DNA of 64,000 bases from an uncultured Apibacter sp. (GCA_945280365.1 CALYQD010000009.1:37510-101509), one strand, 5' to 3'. Shown: positions 54,038-63,410, numbered from the stretch's first letter. A program made the numbers and translations. The notes: generated from the sequence alone by a model not told the origin.

Positions 54038-55443
54038 TTTTTCTTATTTATTTTTTTAGCTTCTTGTACTTTATGATATGCAGTTCTACATCTTCTATGT
54101 AAATCATTATGCTTTTCTCTTGGTATCGTTTCCATATTTTCAGCCTTATCTAAATTAGCTTTACCTTCTGGGGTATCTCGCAATGATAATGGGTCTTTAT
54201 GATGCACTTCATAATCAATATCCCCATCATAATCCTTGTTATATTTCTTATTAGGTACTTTTCTGCCATTATGCTTCTCTATATATTCTTTAGCCTTAGG
54301 ATCTAATGTATCTTTATCTCGTAAAAGAGCTTTCCGCCTTTCACTCATATTTCTTTTATAGGCGGGCTTTTTAGATTTTCCTATAGTTTTAGGGTCTTTT
54401 ACATACCTCCCTGTTTTTTCATCATATAGTTGTCCTATTGAATTTCTCTTCGTTCCAGGAGGGTCTAAATCATCAGCTATCTTTTCAATTTTTTCACCTA
54501 CTTTTATCACACTTCCCATCCTGATTCTTTCCAGAACCTTGGTAAAATTAGCAGACAGTTGCGCCAGTCTTTCTGCTCCTATCAACGCCTTTGCTCCTGT
54601 AGTAGCTCCTTTTACGGCTACTCCTGCTCCTTTAGTTCCCACTAAGGCTTCTGCTATGGCATATTGAAGTTGTCCGTAAGTTTCCCCTACTTCCCCCATA
54701 TTACCCCTTTTAACATCTTCCCAGGCATTTCTTGCTGTATCTTTTATCCCTTCTACTAAATTATCTTTGGTCTGCTTAAAATCTGTTCCATATAAACTAT
54801 CCAACATTCCAAGGGTAGTATCTCCCATCAATGTTCCTGTTACCGGACTGGAATAGGCAGCTCCAATAACCGCTAATTTACCCATTCCCACCCAGGTTTC
54901 TTTTTTCCACATATCAGAGGAAAAGAAATTCCATGTGCTTTCCATTCCTTTCTTAAATCCTCGCCCTACCCCTTCTGTAAATTTATCATCATCTTTGCAA
55001 AATAAATCAATAACCTGTCCGAAAGGAGTAGTTAAAGCAGTGCCTAAAATCTGGGAAGATAAACTTTCTTTTACAAAAGCACTTTCATTCTGGTTTTCAT
55101 TGGCTAATCCTGCTTCGTATTTGCTAAAGTATATTTTTATAATTCCTTGTCCTTCTTTACAAAGACCTTCGGAATGCTCCAATAGTGCTTTGCTATTATT
55201 GATAGAGCCTTTCTCTTTTACTTTTGTCCATTGTATCTCTTCAAATTTACAAGCTCCGCATGTCTTACATGTACCAAAGGATAAAATATTAATCCCAAAT
55301 TTATTATCTGCATCTGTACAGGCTTTTACCCCATAAAAATATACATTCCTATCTGGACTTCCTAACAACTGGGTTACTATTTTTCCTTTATCACAAACTA
55401 AATAAACTCCTTCGGGAACAAATTTTTTATTTTCGTCAGACAT
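54034..55443 (-). CDS. PAAR-like (DUF4280) effector with C-terminal HNH nuclease domain
   Basis: 469 residues. N-terminal PAAR-like part (about 1-110): EGVYLVCDKGKIVTQLLGSP, then FGTCKTCGACKFEEIQW. Middle (about 150-320) is Gly/Ala-rich and helical. The C-terminal HNH-type toxin (about 390-469): HNGRKVPNKKYNKDYDGDI, then YEVHHKDPLSLRDTPEGKAN and METIPREKHNDLHRRC, giving the EVHH...N...H..LH order of HNH/WHH nucleases. Thus a type VI-delivered DNase with its own spike tip. Followed by a coupled HEAT-repeat immunity candidate. Confidence 0.83.
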   Translation of the reverse strand: MSDENKKFVPEGVYLVCDKGKIVTQLLGSPDRNVYFYGVKACTDADNKFGINILSFGTCKTCGACKFEEIQWTKVKEKGSINNSKALLEHSEGLCKEGQGIIKIYFSKYEAGLANENQNESAFVKESLSSQILGTALTTPFGQVIDLFCKDDDKFTEGVGRGFKKGMESTWNFFSSDMWKKETWVGMGKLAVIGAAYSSPVTGTLMGDTTLGMLDSLYGTDFKQTKDNLVEGIKDTARNAWEDVKRGNMGEVGETYGQLQYAIAEALVGTKGAGVAVKGATTGAKALIGAERLAQLSANFTKVLERIRMGSVIKVGEKIEKIADDLDPPGTKRNSIGQLYDEKTGRYVKDPKTIGKSKKPAYKRNMSERRKALLRDKDTLDPKAKEYIEKHNGRKVPNKKYNKDYDGDIDYEVHHKDPLSLRDTPEGKANLDKAENMETIPREKHNDLHRRCRTAYHKVQEAKKINKKK

Positions 55444-55447
55444 AAAA

Positions 55448-56290
55448 CTATGTTTTTAAATGATAATGGAGGGTTTCTTTTTTTTCATGGAATCTTTGTA
55501 TTCCAAAACTATACAGATAATCTGCTGTTTCATAGTTTAACCTATGGTCTAATGTATATTTTTCTTGGGTATAAAGAGCTACATCGGAAGGTTTTACCTG
55601 ATTATCTACTAAATTAGAACAAGCCTGTAAAAAACGGTCTTTTTCGTTATCTTGTTCCATTCTTTTAAAATCAACATTTCCTTTAATTTCTACTTTGTAT
55701 TTATCTCCTTCTTTTCTCCAGTAAATAGTTTCGGTTATGGGAAAACTTACAGAAAATATGGGTTCAGGGCAATTTCGTGTCCTTGTAATTTCATGCTGTA
55801 TAGTAGTACTTCTGATAATGGGTTTTAATCCTGTAAAGAAAACCCTGCTGATTCCTTTATAAAAAATAGATTTCCGTAGTTTTTCTTCTTTTTGAAGGTT
55901 GGCTTCATAGTTTTCTACAAGGGTTTCTATATTGGGTACATTTTTGTATTTCTCCAGCAATAAGGGTTTTTGTTGTTGGTATTTTTGAAAAATATCCTCA
56001 AGGTTACATATTTTTTCTACATATTCTTTAGAGTCTAATTGTACTTGTAAATCAGAGGTTATAGTAAAGAAATCTTGTGCTAATTCATATACTATTGCTT
56101 TTGCTGACTGTGAAAAATTGGTTATTTTATAATCGGTAAAATCTCTATTCTCTTTATAATAAACATCTGCTTTAAAGTGGTTTTCTGTATAATTTTCTCC
56201 ATGTTTATATTTTGAGGTTCCTTGTACTTTATAATTGTAACAAGGGGCTGAGTAATAAAAATGTTTATCTTGGCTAGTAGGAAATCTCAT
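55448..56290 (-). CDS. Hypothetical protein upstream of PAAR-nuclease effector, adaptor-like
   Basis: 280 residues, not recognised as a family. Begins MRFPTSQDKHFYYSAPCYNY; the middle is helical (FQKYQQQKPLLLEKYKNV) and the end FKRMEQDNEKDRFLQACSNL then HRLNYETADYLYSFGIQRFH. It precedes the effector by 4 bp and is certainly co-translated. By position it could be a loading adaptor for the effector, as in other type VI effector operons. That is inference only. Confidence 0.6.
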   Translation of the reverse strand: MRFPTSQDKHFYYSAPCYNYKVQGTSKYKHGENYTENHFKADVYYKENRDFTDYKITNFSQSAKAIVYELAQDFFTITSDLQVQLDSKEYVEKICNLEDIFQKYQQQKPLLLEKYKNVPNIETLVENYEANLQKEEKLRKSIFYKGISRVFFTGLKPIIRSTTIQHEITRTRNCPEPIFSVSFPITETIYWRKEGDKYKVEIKGNVDFKRMEQDNEKDRFLQACSNLVDNQVKPSDVALYTQEKYTLDHRLNYETADYLYSFGIQRFHEKKETLHYHLKT

Positions 56291-56734
56291 GGTTTTTAGT
56301 TTGTAAAATACAGGCTAAATTTAGTGCTTTTTTATATAAAATAATAAGTTATCTATTATTTATTATTTAAAGTATTTAATTTTAAAGGGTTTTGTTATGA
56401 TAATATAACAAAATTAAAAGTGTTAAAAACAGGGAATTGATTATTTGAAAATACTTTAAGTTTAGATAAACAATATTATATATTATAAAATTTTTATCAA
56501 AAATTTATCTATATGATTATACGAGCCTACCCTACTAAACTTCCTCGCCACTTCTTAGGGAGACAATCTCACCCCGCCACTTTTATAGGAAATTAAAACA
56601 TTTCCAGACAGTATAAAAATTCAGTATGAAAGCTAAATCATTTTCCTCTGAATTTTTGTTTCCTGGCAGTATTTTTTCCCTTTTAAATAAACCAGATAAA
56701 TATTTATTAACCTAATAGATTTATAAATTATAGG
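56291..56734. other. Gene-free region upstream of leftward effector operon
   Basis: About 440 bp with no supported ORF. Presumably carries the promoter for the leftward operon, but I cannot define a TAnnTTTG element with good spacing. The CCCCGCCAC stretch near 56575 is noted above. Confidence 0.45.
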
Positions 56735-57395
56735 CATAACAACTTTTATACGTACCGGATGGCTAGCTTTCCACATTATCTATTTTTTTCTTAAAATAAT
56801 TTCTTTTTTAGTTAGCTATCCCTTGTAATATTTCTTTCTGTATTTTTTATAATATTCATCATAAATTATATCAGTAAAAACCTTTTCAAACATCTTTAAT
56901 AAATGTCCGTTCTTTTGGGAAAGTATTTGTTTTTCATAGTAAGTGTTAAATATAGCTTTTCTGTTTACAAAATATCTTCCCCCATCATATAATTTTCTGT
57001 AAAGTTTATGAGATACCGAACATGTAAAATACGAAATTTTACCTTTTCTTTTTACAGCTTACATATATTTTTATATTCTACCTCTACCGTTTATTTATAG
57101 ATATAGAAAAGTTTTATATATGTTATTTTCTTCTTATATATCAAGAAACTCTGGAAATAGAGCGGTGTATTCCCCCCATTCCTACTCCATTGTATGTATC
57201 GTTATACTTAATGATATATAAAGCTAAATATCCGTTTTTGTTTAAAAATTAATCTTTTTTGTCTTACTTTCATTTAATAAATTTGTAAAACTGCAAATCC
57301 TTGACATTTTTAGTGTTTTTTCGTTATACAAACCTAAATCTTTAAGAATAATGTGGATTTTATTCTTTTTTAAAGATCGAAAAAAATTACAGAAT
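56735..57395 (-). pseudogene. Remnant of island hypothetical gene (inverted copy 2)
   Basis: On the minus strand it aligns over its whole length with 39208-39903 (for example the shared KDLGLYN at the start, then a CSVSHKLYRKLY-like segment, FVNRKAIFNTYYEKQILSQK and MFEKVFTDIIYDEYYKKYRK). It has several frame breaks. The two copies face each other at the ends of the effector region. Confidence 0.58.
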
Positions 57396-57563
57396 TATCA
57401 ATGTTTATTTAAGACGTTAAATAAGAATCAAGATAATAATATAACTTTTTCACCTTATTTAATCCTATATGAAAAAAATTTATAAGGATGAATTTTTGTT
57501 ATTTATCGTAAAGTAAATTGTAACTATTATTATATTTTAATGGTACTAGGATGAGTTTATTAT

Positions 57564-58019
57564 TTATTCGGGGGATTGAATGGGATCTTCAGGTACACTA
57601 ATTACAACTGTTAAATAAGTCTTAGCTGGTTCTCCATTAATAGTAGCAGGTTTCCACTTACCATTAGTTTTTTTAATAGCTTCTATACAATTTTCATCCA
57701 ATCTGTTTGCTAAATTTTTACTAATTACTTTAATATCAGATATAGAACCATCTTCTTCAACTACAAATCGCAACGCCACCTTCTCTTTTGTCTTCTTATC
57801 TAAATCAAAACATTGTCCAACATATCTATTAAAATTCCCTTCCGTAAATTCTGCTTCTTCTATTATGTCACAATAATAATTTTCATCTATAATTGGCGGG
57901 AAAGAAAATATAGGAGTAGCTTTGTTATCTTCCAAGTCTTTTGACGTATTTGTTTTTTCCTGTCCAAAACAAAAAACATTAATACTTACTAAAAGCATAA
58001 GGACAAACAACTTTTTCAT
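57564..58019 (-). CDS. Exported TonB-like C-terminal domain protein
   Basis: 151 residues from the ATG at 58019 (MKKLFVLMLLVSINVFCFGQ signal peptide); an ATG 6 codons upstream is less likely. The last ~80 residues resemble a TonB C-terminal fold: FDLDKKTKEKVALRFVVEED, then GSISDIKVI and CIEAIKKTNGKWKPATING. It lacks the N-terminal TonB helix, so it is an exported domain without obvious anchor. Function unknown. Related in C-terminal fold to the protein at 9488. Confidence 0.75.
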   Translation of the reverse strand: MKKLFVLMLLVSINVFCFGQEKTNTSKDLEDNKATPIFSFPPIIDENYYCDIIEEAEFTEGNFNRYVGQCFDLDKKTKEKVALRFVVEEDGSISDIKVISKNLANRLDENCIEAIKKTNGKWKPATINGEPAKTYLTVVISVPEDPIQSPE

Positions 58020-58177
58020 TTGTAGAATTTTCTTCAAAGTTAATGGTTTAATAATTGCCTCAAACTGCTTATTAAAAAGTTTCTGATAACAAGGTTATGA
58101 TAACTGCTTTAGCATCCAAACAAATTTTATACTTACACGAAATATAATTTGAAAAGATTTTACTATTTTTTTGTTGT

Positions 58178-58582
58178 TTACTTATTTAACAGCTTCTCTA
58201 TTAGTTCGTTTTTTTCCTGAATCATGCGCTCGTAAAGGGCTTCTTTTTCCGCATAAAGCTCTACTATTTTATCTATAGGATTGAAGGTAGGTTGATAACT
58301 AATTGTAGATGAATTATCATGATTATTAAATGTATTCGCGACAAAGTTCAAAGCTCCTTCATCATTATAATTTTCTATGGCTTCTACCGGAATTTTAAGT
58401 ATCTGAGCTATTTTTTGCAGGATATCTTTTTCTATTTCTTCCTTTGCCTCTAGCTTAGACATCGTAGCTTGGGTTATGTTTAATTCTACAGCTAGAGTAT
58501 CTTGTTTTACACCCAGCATTTCCCGTAGTCTTTTTACATTTCTCCCGTGGTGAACTTTTTTAGGCTCTATAGGTGTGTTCAT
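58178..58582 (-). CDS. XRE-family transcriptional regulator
   Basis: 134 residues. HTH_3 domain at about 12-65: KRLREMLGVKQDTLAVELNI, then TQATMSKLEAKEEIEKDILQ. The C-terminal part is coiled-coil-like (IVELYAEKEALYERMIQEKN). A perfect inverted repeat lies 50 bp upstream and overlaps the place for its own -33 box, so autoregulation is likely. TACTTTTG (58609-58616, minus) fits its -7 element. Confidence 0.85.
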   Translation of the reverse strand: MNTPIEPKKVHHGRNVKRLREMLGVKQDTLAVELNITQATMSKLEAKEEIEKDILQKIAQILKIPVEAIENYNDEGALNFVANTFNNHDNSSTISYQPTFNPIDKIVELYAEKEALYERMIQEKNELIEKLLNK

Positions 58583-58631
58583 GGTTCATCGCTTTCTTGT
58601 ATAAGTTACAAAAGTAGGAAATAATACGCTA

Positions 58632-58652
58632 AAAATAAGACATTCTTATTTT
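58632..58652. promoter_or_regulatory. Perfect inverted repeat, candidate operator of the XRE regulator
   Basis: AAAATAAGA, spacer CAT, TCTTATTTT: a 9-bp perfect dyad in the divergent region between the XRE gene and the 95-residue gene. It overlaps the predicted upstream promoter box of the XRE gene. Confidence 0.5.
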
Positions 58653-58728
58653 GGGAATTTTATTTTCCAATACAGAATATTTTATCTTATTCTTTTATCA
58701 TTACTTTGTCCGCATAAAGATACTAAAA

Positions 58729-59016
58729 ATGAATATAGAATTCAACACAGAAATACAGGACTATATCAAGGATCTAAAGAAAGACCGTACCCTGCGTTTT
58801 ATGAATACAGGAACTACTAATTATAAGCAATTGGGATTTACCTTGCTTTCACTACTCAATACCTGCCAAACGCATTTATTTTCTTTGGAAAATAAGACCA
58901 CAACGGAAGAGGAAAAAGAAGAAGTGAGGATTGATATTTACAATCTGCTGGAAATAGCTAAACACCTTCTCCCCCACATCGAATTTGAATTTTTGGATAG
59001 AGTGCTGAGAAATTAA
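58729..59016 (+). CDS. Small hypothetical protein divergent from the XRE regulator
   Basis: 95 residues from the ATG at 58729 (MNIEFNTEIQDYIKDLKKDR); the longer reading starting upstream has an implausible hydrophobic leader. All helical, for example FTLLSLLNTCQTHLFSLENK and NLLEIAKHLLPHIEFEFLDR. No recognised domain. The divergent position suggests control by the XRE protein. Confidence 0.68.
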   Translation: MNIEFNTEIQDYIKDLKKDRTLRFMNTGTTNYKQLGFTLLSLLNTCQTHLFSLENKTTTEEEKEEVRIDIYNLLEIAKHLLPHIEFEFLDRVLRN

Positions 59017-59026
59017 AATTTATAAA

Positions 59027-59660
59027 GTTAACATATTAACCAAAGGTTTAGTAGCATTTTCTAGCTTTTTTATAGCATCAATAGCTCGTAATGATATAGC
59101 CATTCTACTTCCTCATTCTTATATCCGTCATTGGTAAAATCTTTTATAAGAGCACACATTCGAGTGCCGTATTGGTTCGCGCAAACCAATGTATCACCCA
59201 TTTTCTTTTCTATAGTATCTTTTTCTTTATAAAGTTGTTTAAAAATCTCAATATTTTCCAATTCGGAATTTTTTCCCCTGTCAATTCGTAATTCTAACCT
59301 CATGCTGTTTTTGTTTACCCAAAACGTATACTAGTATACTTCTTTTTCATGCTCCTACACCAACCCAACTATCTTTGGTAGGAGATATTGAATCAAAAAT
59401 TGATAGTTTTTATTCTTTTGCTATAAAAAACGTCATAAATTTTAACCATAGAATATGTTTTGTCTTTCGCTTCTTGTCTTTTTAATTTTCCCTAACTCTT
59501 TAGCTTCAACACTTGGCCAGAATATTATGGTAAATAAAGGTGCTGGATGAGAATCACCTATTTTCTTTTCCAGTATCTTAAAAGGTACTTCCTGATGGTA
59601 GTTGATGATTTTTTCTTTTCCTAATCCAGTCGAGTGTAAACATTTATCTAATTTTTATTA
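59027..59660 (-). pseudogene. DUF4268-family gene, decayed
   Basis: On the minus strand a broken protein with pieces GKEKIINYHQEVPFKILEKK, PLFTIIFWPSVEAKELGKIK, DSISPTKDSWVGVGA, MRLELRIDRGKNSELENIEI and TRMCALIKDFTNDGYKNEE, then MAISLRAIDAIKKLENATKP in another frame. The order RxELxIDRGK...N..IF is the DUF4268 C-terminal domain. A single-base shift near 59098 and further breaks upstream disable it. DUF4268 proteins are often linked to restriction systems, but none remains. Confidence 0.65.
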
Positions 59661-60178
59661 GTACAAAAATTGAAAATATAGGAATTAGCCTATACTATAC
59701 ATTTTCTTTATTACCTCGAGAGTAATAAGTAAAATGGATAATGGATATTACTCAATTGTATTTACCATATTTTGATCTTCTGTAGTAAAGAAAACATTCA
59801 GCTCACATTCAATTCCCTTCTCTTTTAAAGATTTATATGACGAATAGATATATCCATAAATTGCATTCCAACGCTTATATCATTTGAAATTTAATTTAAA
59901 ATGAAAAAAATTGAAACACTACTAGGGAGTTAGCTCATCAATAGTAAAGAATTTACACCCTATTAGTAAAAAATAATTGTTTAGAATTGTCGTAAATTTT
60001 CTTAGTAGTAACTAAAGAAGTTCTTGTCAATCGTTTTAATTTAAAAATATTAAAATCATACTTTTTCATTTAATTTCAATAGCTTTATCATTGATTATTA
60101 TATGTAACTAATTGATAATTATATTTATTTCGTTTGTTTTTAGTAAGGGTTTGAATAACATATTGATTTAATAAGGTG
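59661..60178. other. Gene-free region near the right end of the island
   Basis: About 520 bp of AT-rich DNA with no recognised gene. It leads to the attR-like sequence at 60179. Confidence 0.5.
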
Positions 60179-60205
60179 GAGTCCTGTTCCGCTACTAAGT
60201 AAGGG
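60179..60205 (+). other. Right attachment-site scar (attR): degenerate copy of the tRNA-fMet 3' end
   Basis: GAGTCCTGTTCCGCTACTAA then GTAAGGGA; compared with 33742-33770 it lacks one C and differs at two places. No cloverleaf 5' half precedes it. Direct orientation with the tRNA, as needed for a target-site duplication. Confidence 0.7.
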
Positions 60206-60250
60206 AAAATGTGCTAAAAGATATGGATGGAAATCCACTTTCTGGTAAGG

Positions 60251-60310
60251 AAGATAATTGACATCATCATAAGCAAAGCAAATGTTCCTTTTTGGAAGTT
60301 AAGACTATGA
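60251..60310 (+). pseudogene. Possible toxin tail stub before DUF4304 copy 1
   Basis: Frame KIIDIIISKANVPFWKLRL then TGA, which overlaps the ATG of the DUF4304 gene at 60307. It has no start. Its end resembles that of the ORF before copy 4 (VPLWKL), suggesting a common upstream toxin. Confidence 0.5.
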
Positions 60311-60966
60311 ATAAAACAACAAAAGACGAAGTTATATCCGATATCGCAAAAGTAATTGGCCCTTTGTTTGAACAAAAAGGTTTTGTGCAAAAGAAAAACA
60401 TATTTGAATTTCATGATAGTGAAACTAACAATATATATCAATATGAAATACTTCTTTCAAAAAGGAAGGGCTATTTTTCACTGCATTTACGCCTAAATTT
60501 ATTGAATAGACCATTTATGAAAGAAGTAAAAAAAGTACTTAAAAAAGTATGGTTAGATGAGGATTTTATTCGTCTAGAAGATAGTAGTGATGAAATGATA
60601 AAATCCGCAATGAAGGTAAGAACTAGCAATTTCTGCTTAAGGATGGTAACGGATTAGCGTGATTTTAAAGAGGAAAATGAATCTTTGGCTGACTTTAGGG
60701 ATCGATTTTCTATTTGGGTTACTGCCTTTAATGATATTAATGAAATCCCTAATTGGAAAGCGCAACTAGTGCAAAGTGTTTTATTTACTGAAAAATGGAT
60801 TTCGGATATTCAATCTAATCCGGAACAATGGATTATTAATAATACATGCTATTCTGCTCTGTACCTTTTGAAAAAACAAAACCGAATTATCGAATTAGAT
60901 GGAAAATATTATTATTTATTAGCAAGAAATAACAATGATGATGAGCTTAATTTCTTCTATTTTTAA
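60307..60966 (+). pseudogene. DUF4304-family gene, copy 1 (amber mutation)
   Basis: Reads MNKTTKDEVISDIAKVIGPL as the other copies. A TAG at 60655-60657 replaces the Trp codon (TGG) of the conserved TDWRDF; the frame otherwise remains open to 60966. The C-terminus lacks the last few residues of other copies. Middle type A (EDFIRLEDSSDE), tail type P (SNPEQWIINN). First of five tandem genes, so a single base change made it inactive. Confidence 0.85.
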
Positions 60967-61016
60967 CTAAATCGTAAAAGCTAAGCGAAACAGGAAGTTT
61001 CGGCTCAAGTAAGACA

Positions 61017-61691
61017 ATGAATAAAACACCAAAAAACGAAGTTATATCCGATATAGCAAAAGTAATTGGACCTTTGTTTGAAAAAAAAGGTTTTGTGCAA
61101 AAGAAAAATATATTTGAATTTCATGATATTAACACGAACAACATATATCAATATGAAATACTTCTTTCAAAGGCAAAAGGCTATTTTTCACTACATTTAC
61201 GCCTAAATTTTTTGAATAAACCATTTATGAAAGAAGTGAATGAAGTACTTAAAAAAGTATGGTTAGATGAAGATTTTATTCGTCTAGAAGACAGTAGTGA
61301 TGAAACGATAAAATCCGCAATGAAGGTAAGAACTAGCAATTTTTGCTTAAGTATGGTAACGGATTGGCGCGATTTTAAAGAGGAAAATGAATCTTTGGCT
61401 GACTTTAATGATCGATTTTCTATTTGGGTTACTGCCTTTAATGATATTAATGAAATCCCTAATTGGAAAGCGCAACTAGTGCAAAGTGTTTTATTTACTG
61501 AAAAATGGATTTCGGATATTCAATCTAATCAGGAACAATGGATAATTAACCATACAGCATACCCAGCGCTGTACCTTTTGAAAAAGCAAAACCGAATTAT
61601 CGAATTAAATGAAAAATATAATTATTTGTTAAAGGGAAGCTTTTATAAAAATGAGCTTATTTTCTTTTATAAGTATTTAACTGAATTGTAA
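61017..61691 (+). CDS. DUF4304-family protein, copy 2
   Basis: 224 residues, complete. N-terminal domain MNKTPKNEVISDIAKVIGPL with the DUF4304 pattern (LFEKKGFVQKKNIFEFHD). Middle type A (WLDEDFIRLEDSSDE), tail type Q (SNQEQWIINHTAYPALYLL). No signal peptide. DUF4304 is a family of unknown function, and arrays of closely related copies suggest a target-specific immunity or decoy role. 50 bp after copy 1. Confidence 0.8.
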   Translation: MNKTPKNEVISDIAKVIGPLFEKKGFVQKKNIFEFHDINTNNIYQYEILLSKAKGYFSLHLRLNFLNKPFMKEVNEVLKKVWLDEDFIRLEDSSDETIKSAMKVRTSNFCLSMVTDWRDFKEENESLADFNDRFSIWVTAFNDINEIPNWKAQLVQSVLFTEKWISDIQSNQEQWIINHTAYPALYLLKKQNRIIELNEKYNYLLKGSFYKNELIFFYKYLTEL

Positions 61692-61792
61692 AAGCTAAGC
61701 GAAACAGGGAGTTTAGACTCAAATAAGACAATGAATTATTGGGTCGTAAATTATTAAAAAATGCATCTTCTACTATAAGAAATGACTACACA

Positions 61793-62467
61793 ATGAATAA
61801 GACAACAAGAGATGAAGTTATATCCGATATAGCAAAAGTAATTGGGCCTTTGTTTGAACAAAAAGGATTTGTGCAAAAGAAAAACATATTTGAATTTCAT
61901 GATACTAACACTAACAATATATATCAATATGAAATACGTCTTTCGAAAAGGAAGGGCTATTTTTCACTACATTTACACCTAAAATTATTTAATAAACCAT
62001 TTATGAAAGAAGTAAATGAAGTACTTAAAAAGGTATTATTAGATAAAGATTATGATTATCTTGAAGGTTGGGATGATAAATCAATAAAAAGCACAATAAA
62101 ATCAAGGCTTAGTAATTTTAGGTTAGGAATGTTAGCTGATTGGCGCGATTTTAAAGAGGAAAATGAATCTTTGTCTGACTTTTGGGATCGATTTTCTATT
62201 TGGATGTGTTTCTTTGATGATATTAATGAAATCCCTAATTGGAAAGCGCAACTAGTGCAAAGTGTTTTATTTACTGAAAAATGGATTTCGGATATTCAAT
62301 CTAATCCGGAACAATGGATTATTAATAATACATACTATTCTGCTCTGTACCTTTTGAAAAAACAAAACCGAATTATTGAGTTAAATGAAAAATATAGTTA
62401 TTTGTTAGCGAAAAATAGCTCAGATGATGAACTTATTTTATTTTATAAATATTTAACTACCTCATAA
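61793..62467 (+). CDS. DUF4304-family protein, copy 3
   Basis: 224 residues from the ATG at 61793. Middle type B (LLDKDYDYLEGWDDKSIKS), tail type P (SNPEQWIINN). Upstream in the same frame an ELLGRKLLKNASSTIRNDYT segment without stop joins it, matching a stub-like stretch before copy 5. The core NEIPNWKAQLVQSV is identical in all copies. Confidence 0.8.
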   Translation: MNKTTRDEVISDIAKVIGPLFEQKGFVQKKNIFEFHDTNTNNIYQYEIRLSKRKGYFSLHLHLKLFNKPFMKEVNEVLKKVLLDKDYDYLEGWDDKSIKSTIKSRLSNFRLGMLADWRDFKEENESLSDFWDRFSIWMCFFDDINEIPNWKAQLVQSVLFTEKWISDIQSNPEQWIINNTYYSALYLLKKQNRIIELNEKYSYLLAKNSSDDELILFYKYLTTS

Positions 62468-62583
62468 AAACTAAGTTAAAAATGGAGTAGCTTCCAGATG
62501 ATAGATTATCAAAGTACTTTGTGATTAACTTTTACTTTTTAAACCGGTGTTAGCGCAAATATTGTGCCCTATTGAATAAGTGG

Positions 62584-62733
62584 ATGCGCTGGGTAATCAT
62601 ACTTACTATTCGATCTGGAAAGGGTGAATTTGGAAAAAAAGCGCCAACTAAAATTGATGGCACGATTCTTTCAAAAGTATATACAACTGATGTTATTACT
62701 AGCGTAACATATGTACCATTATGGAAGTTATGA
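62584..62733 (+). CDS. Short ORF, probable toxin tail stub before DUF4304 copy 4
   Basis: 49 codons, starts at an ATG (MRWVIILTIRSGKGEFGKK) and ends VTYVPLWKL then TGA, overlapping the next gene start by the ATGA pattern. The ending matches the stub before copy 1 (VPFWKLRL). No family recognised. A tail of an effector left beside its immunity gene is the simplest explanation; a small independent protein cannot be excluded. Confidence 0.45.
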   Translation: MRWVIILTIRSGKGEFGKKAPTKIDGTILSKVYTTDVITSVTYVPLWKL

Positions 62734-63410
62734 AAATGAATAAAACAACAAAAGATGAAGTTATATCCGATATAGCAAAAGTAATTGGGCCTTTGTTTGA
62801 ACAAAAAGGATTTGTGCAAAAGAAAAATATATTTGAATTTCATGATAGTAACACTAACAATATATATCAATATGAAATACTACTTTCGAAAAGCAAGGGC
62901 TATTTTTCACTACATTTACGCCTAAATTTTTTGAATAAACCATTTATGAAAGAAGTGAATGAAGTACTTAAAAAAGTATGGTTAGATGAAGATTTTATTC
63001 GTCTAGAAGACAGTAGTGATGAAATGATAAAATACGCAATGAAGCTAAGACTTAGCAATTTTAGGTTAAGAATGTTAACTGATTGGCGCGATTTTAAAGA
63101 GGAAAATGAATCTTTGTCTGACTTTAGGGATCGATTTTCTATTTGGGTTACTGCCTTTAATGATATTAATGAAATCCCTAATTGGAAAGCGCAACTAGTG
63201 CAAAGTGTTTTATTTACTGAAAAATGGGTTTCGGATATTCAATCTAATCAGGAACAATGGATAATTAACCATACAGCATACCCAGCGCTGTACCTCTTGA
63301 AAAAGCAAAACCGAATTATTGAGTTAAATGAAAAATATAATTATTCTTTAACAAGCTATGACGCTGATGATGAGCTTATTTACTTTTATAAGTATTTAAC
63401 TGAATTGTAA
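62730..63410 (+). CDS. DUF4304-family protein, copy 4
   Basis: 226 residues using the ATG at 62730, which overlaps the preceding stop; the next Met (62736) gives MNKTTKDE as in the other copies. Middle type A (EDFIRLEDSSDEM), tail type Q (SNQEQWIINH). Complete. Confidence 0.8.
   Translation: MKMNKTTKDEVISDIAKVIGPLFEQKGFVQKKNIFEFHDSNTNNIYQYEILLSKSKGYFSLHLRLNFLNKPFMKEVNEVLKKVWLDEDFIRLEDSSDEMIKYAMKLRLSNFRLRMLTDWRDFKEENESLSDFRDRFSIWVTAFNDINEIPNWKAQLVQSVLFTEKWVSDIQSNQEQWIINHTAYPALYLLKKQNRIIELNEKYNYSLTSYDADDELIYFYKYLTEL

Noticed and set aside
60214..60441. Minus-strand ORF of 75 codons opposite DUF4304 copy 1, and a similar one at 62550-62870
   Set aside because: Both are reverse-frame shadows of the DUF4304 coding sequence and its spacer; the protein is Phe/Lys-rich without any family.
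35087..60657. Amber codon recoding, because several in-frame TAG codons interrupt otherwise open frames (35087, 45736, 60655)
   Set aside because: TAA stops and frameshifts interrupt other island genes in the same way, and intact chromosomal genes such as the HxlR gene end in TAG. Decay explains it better.
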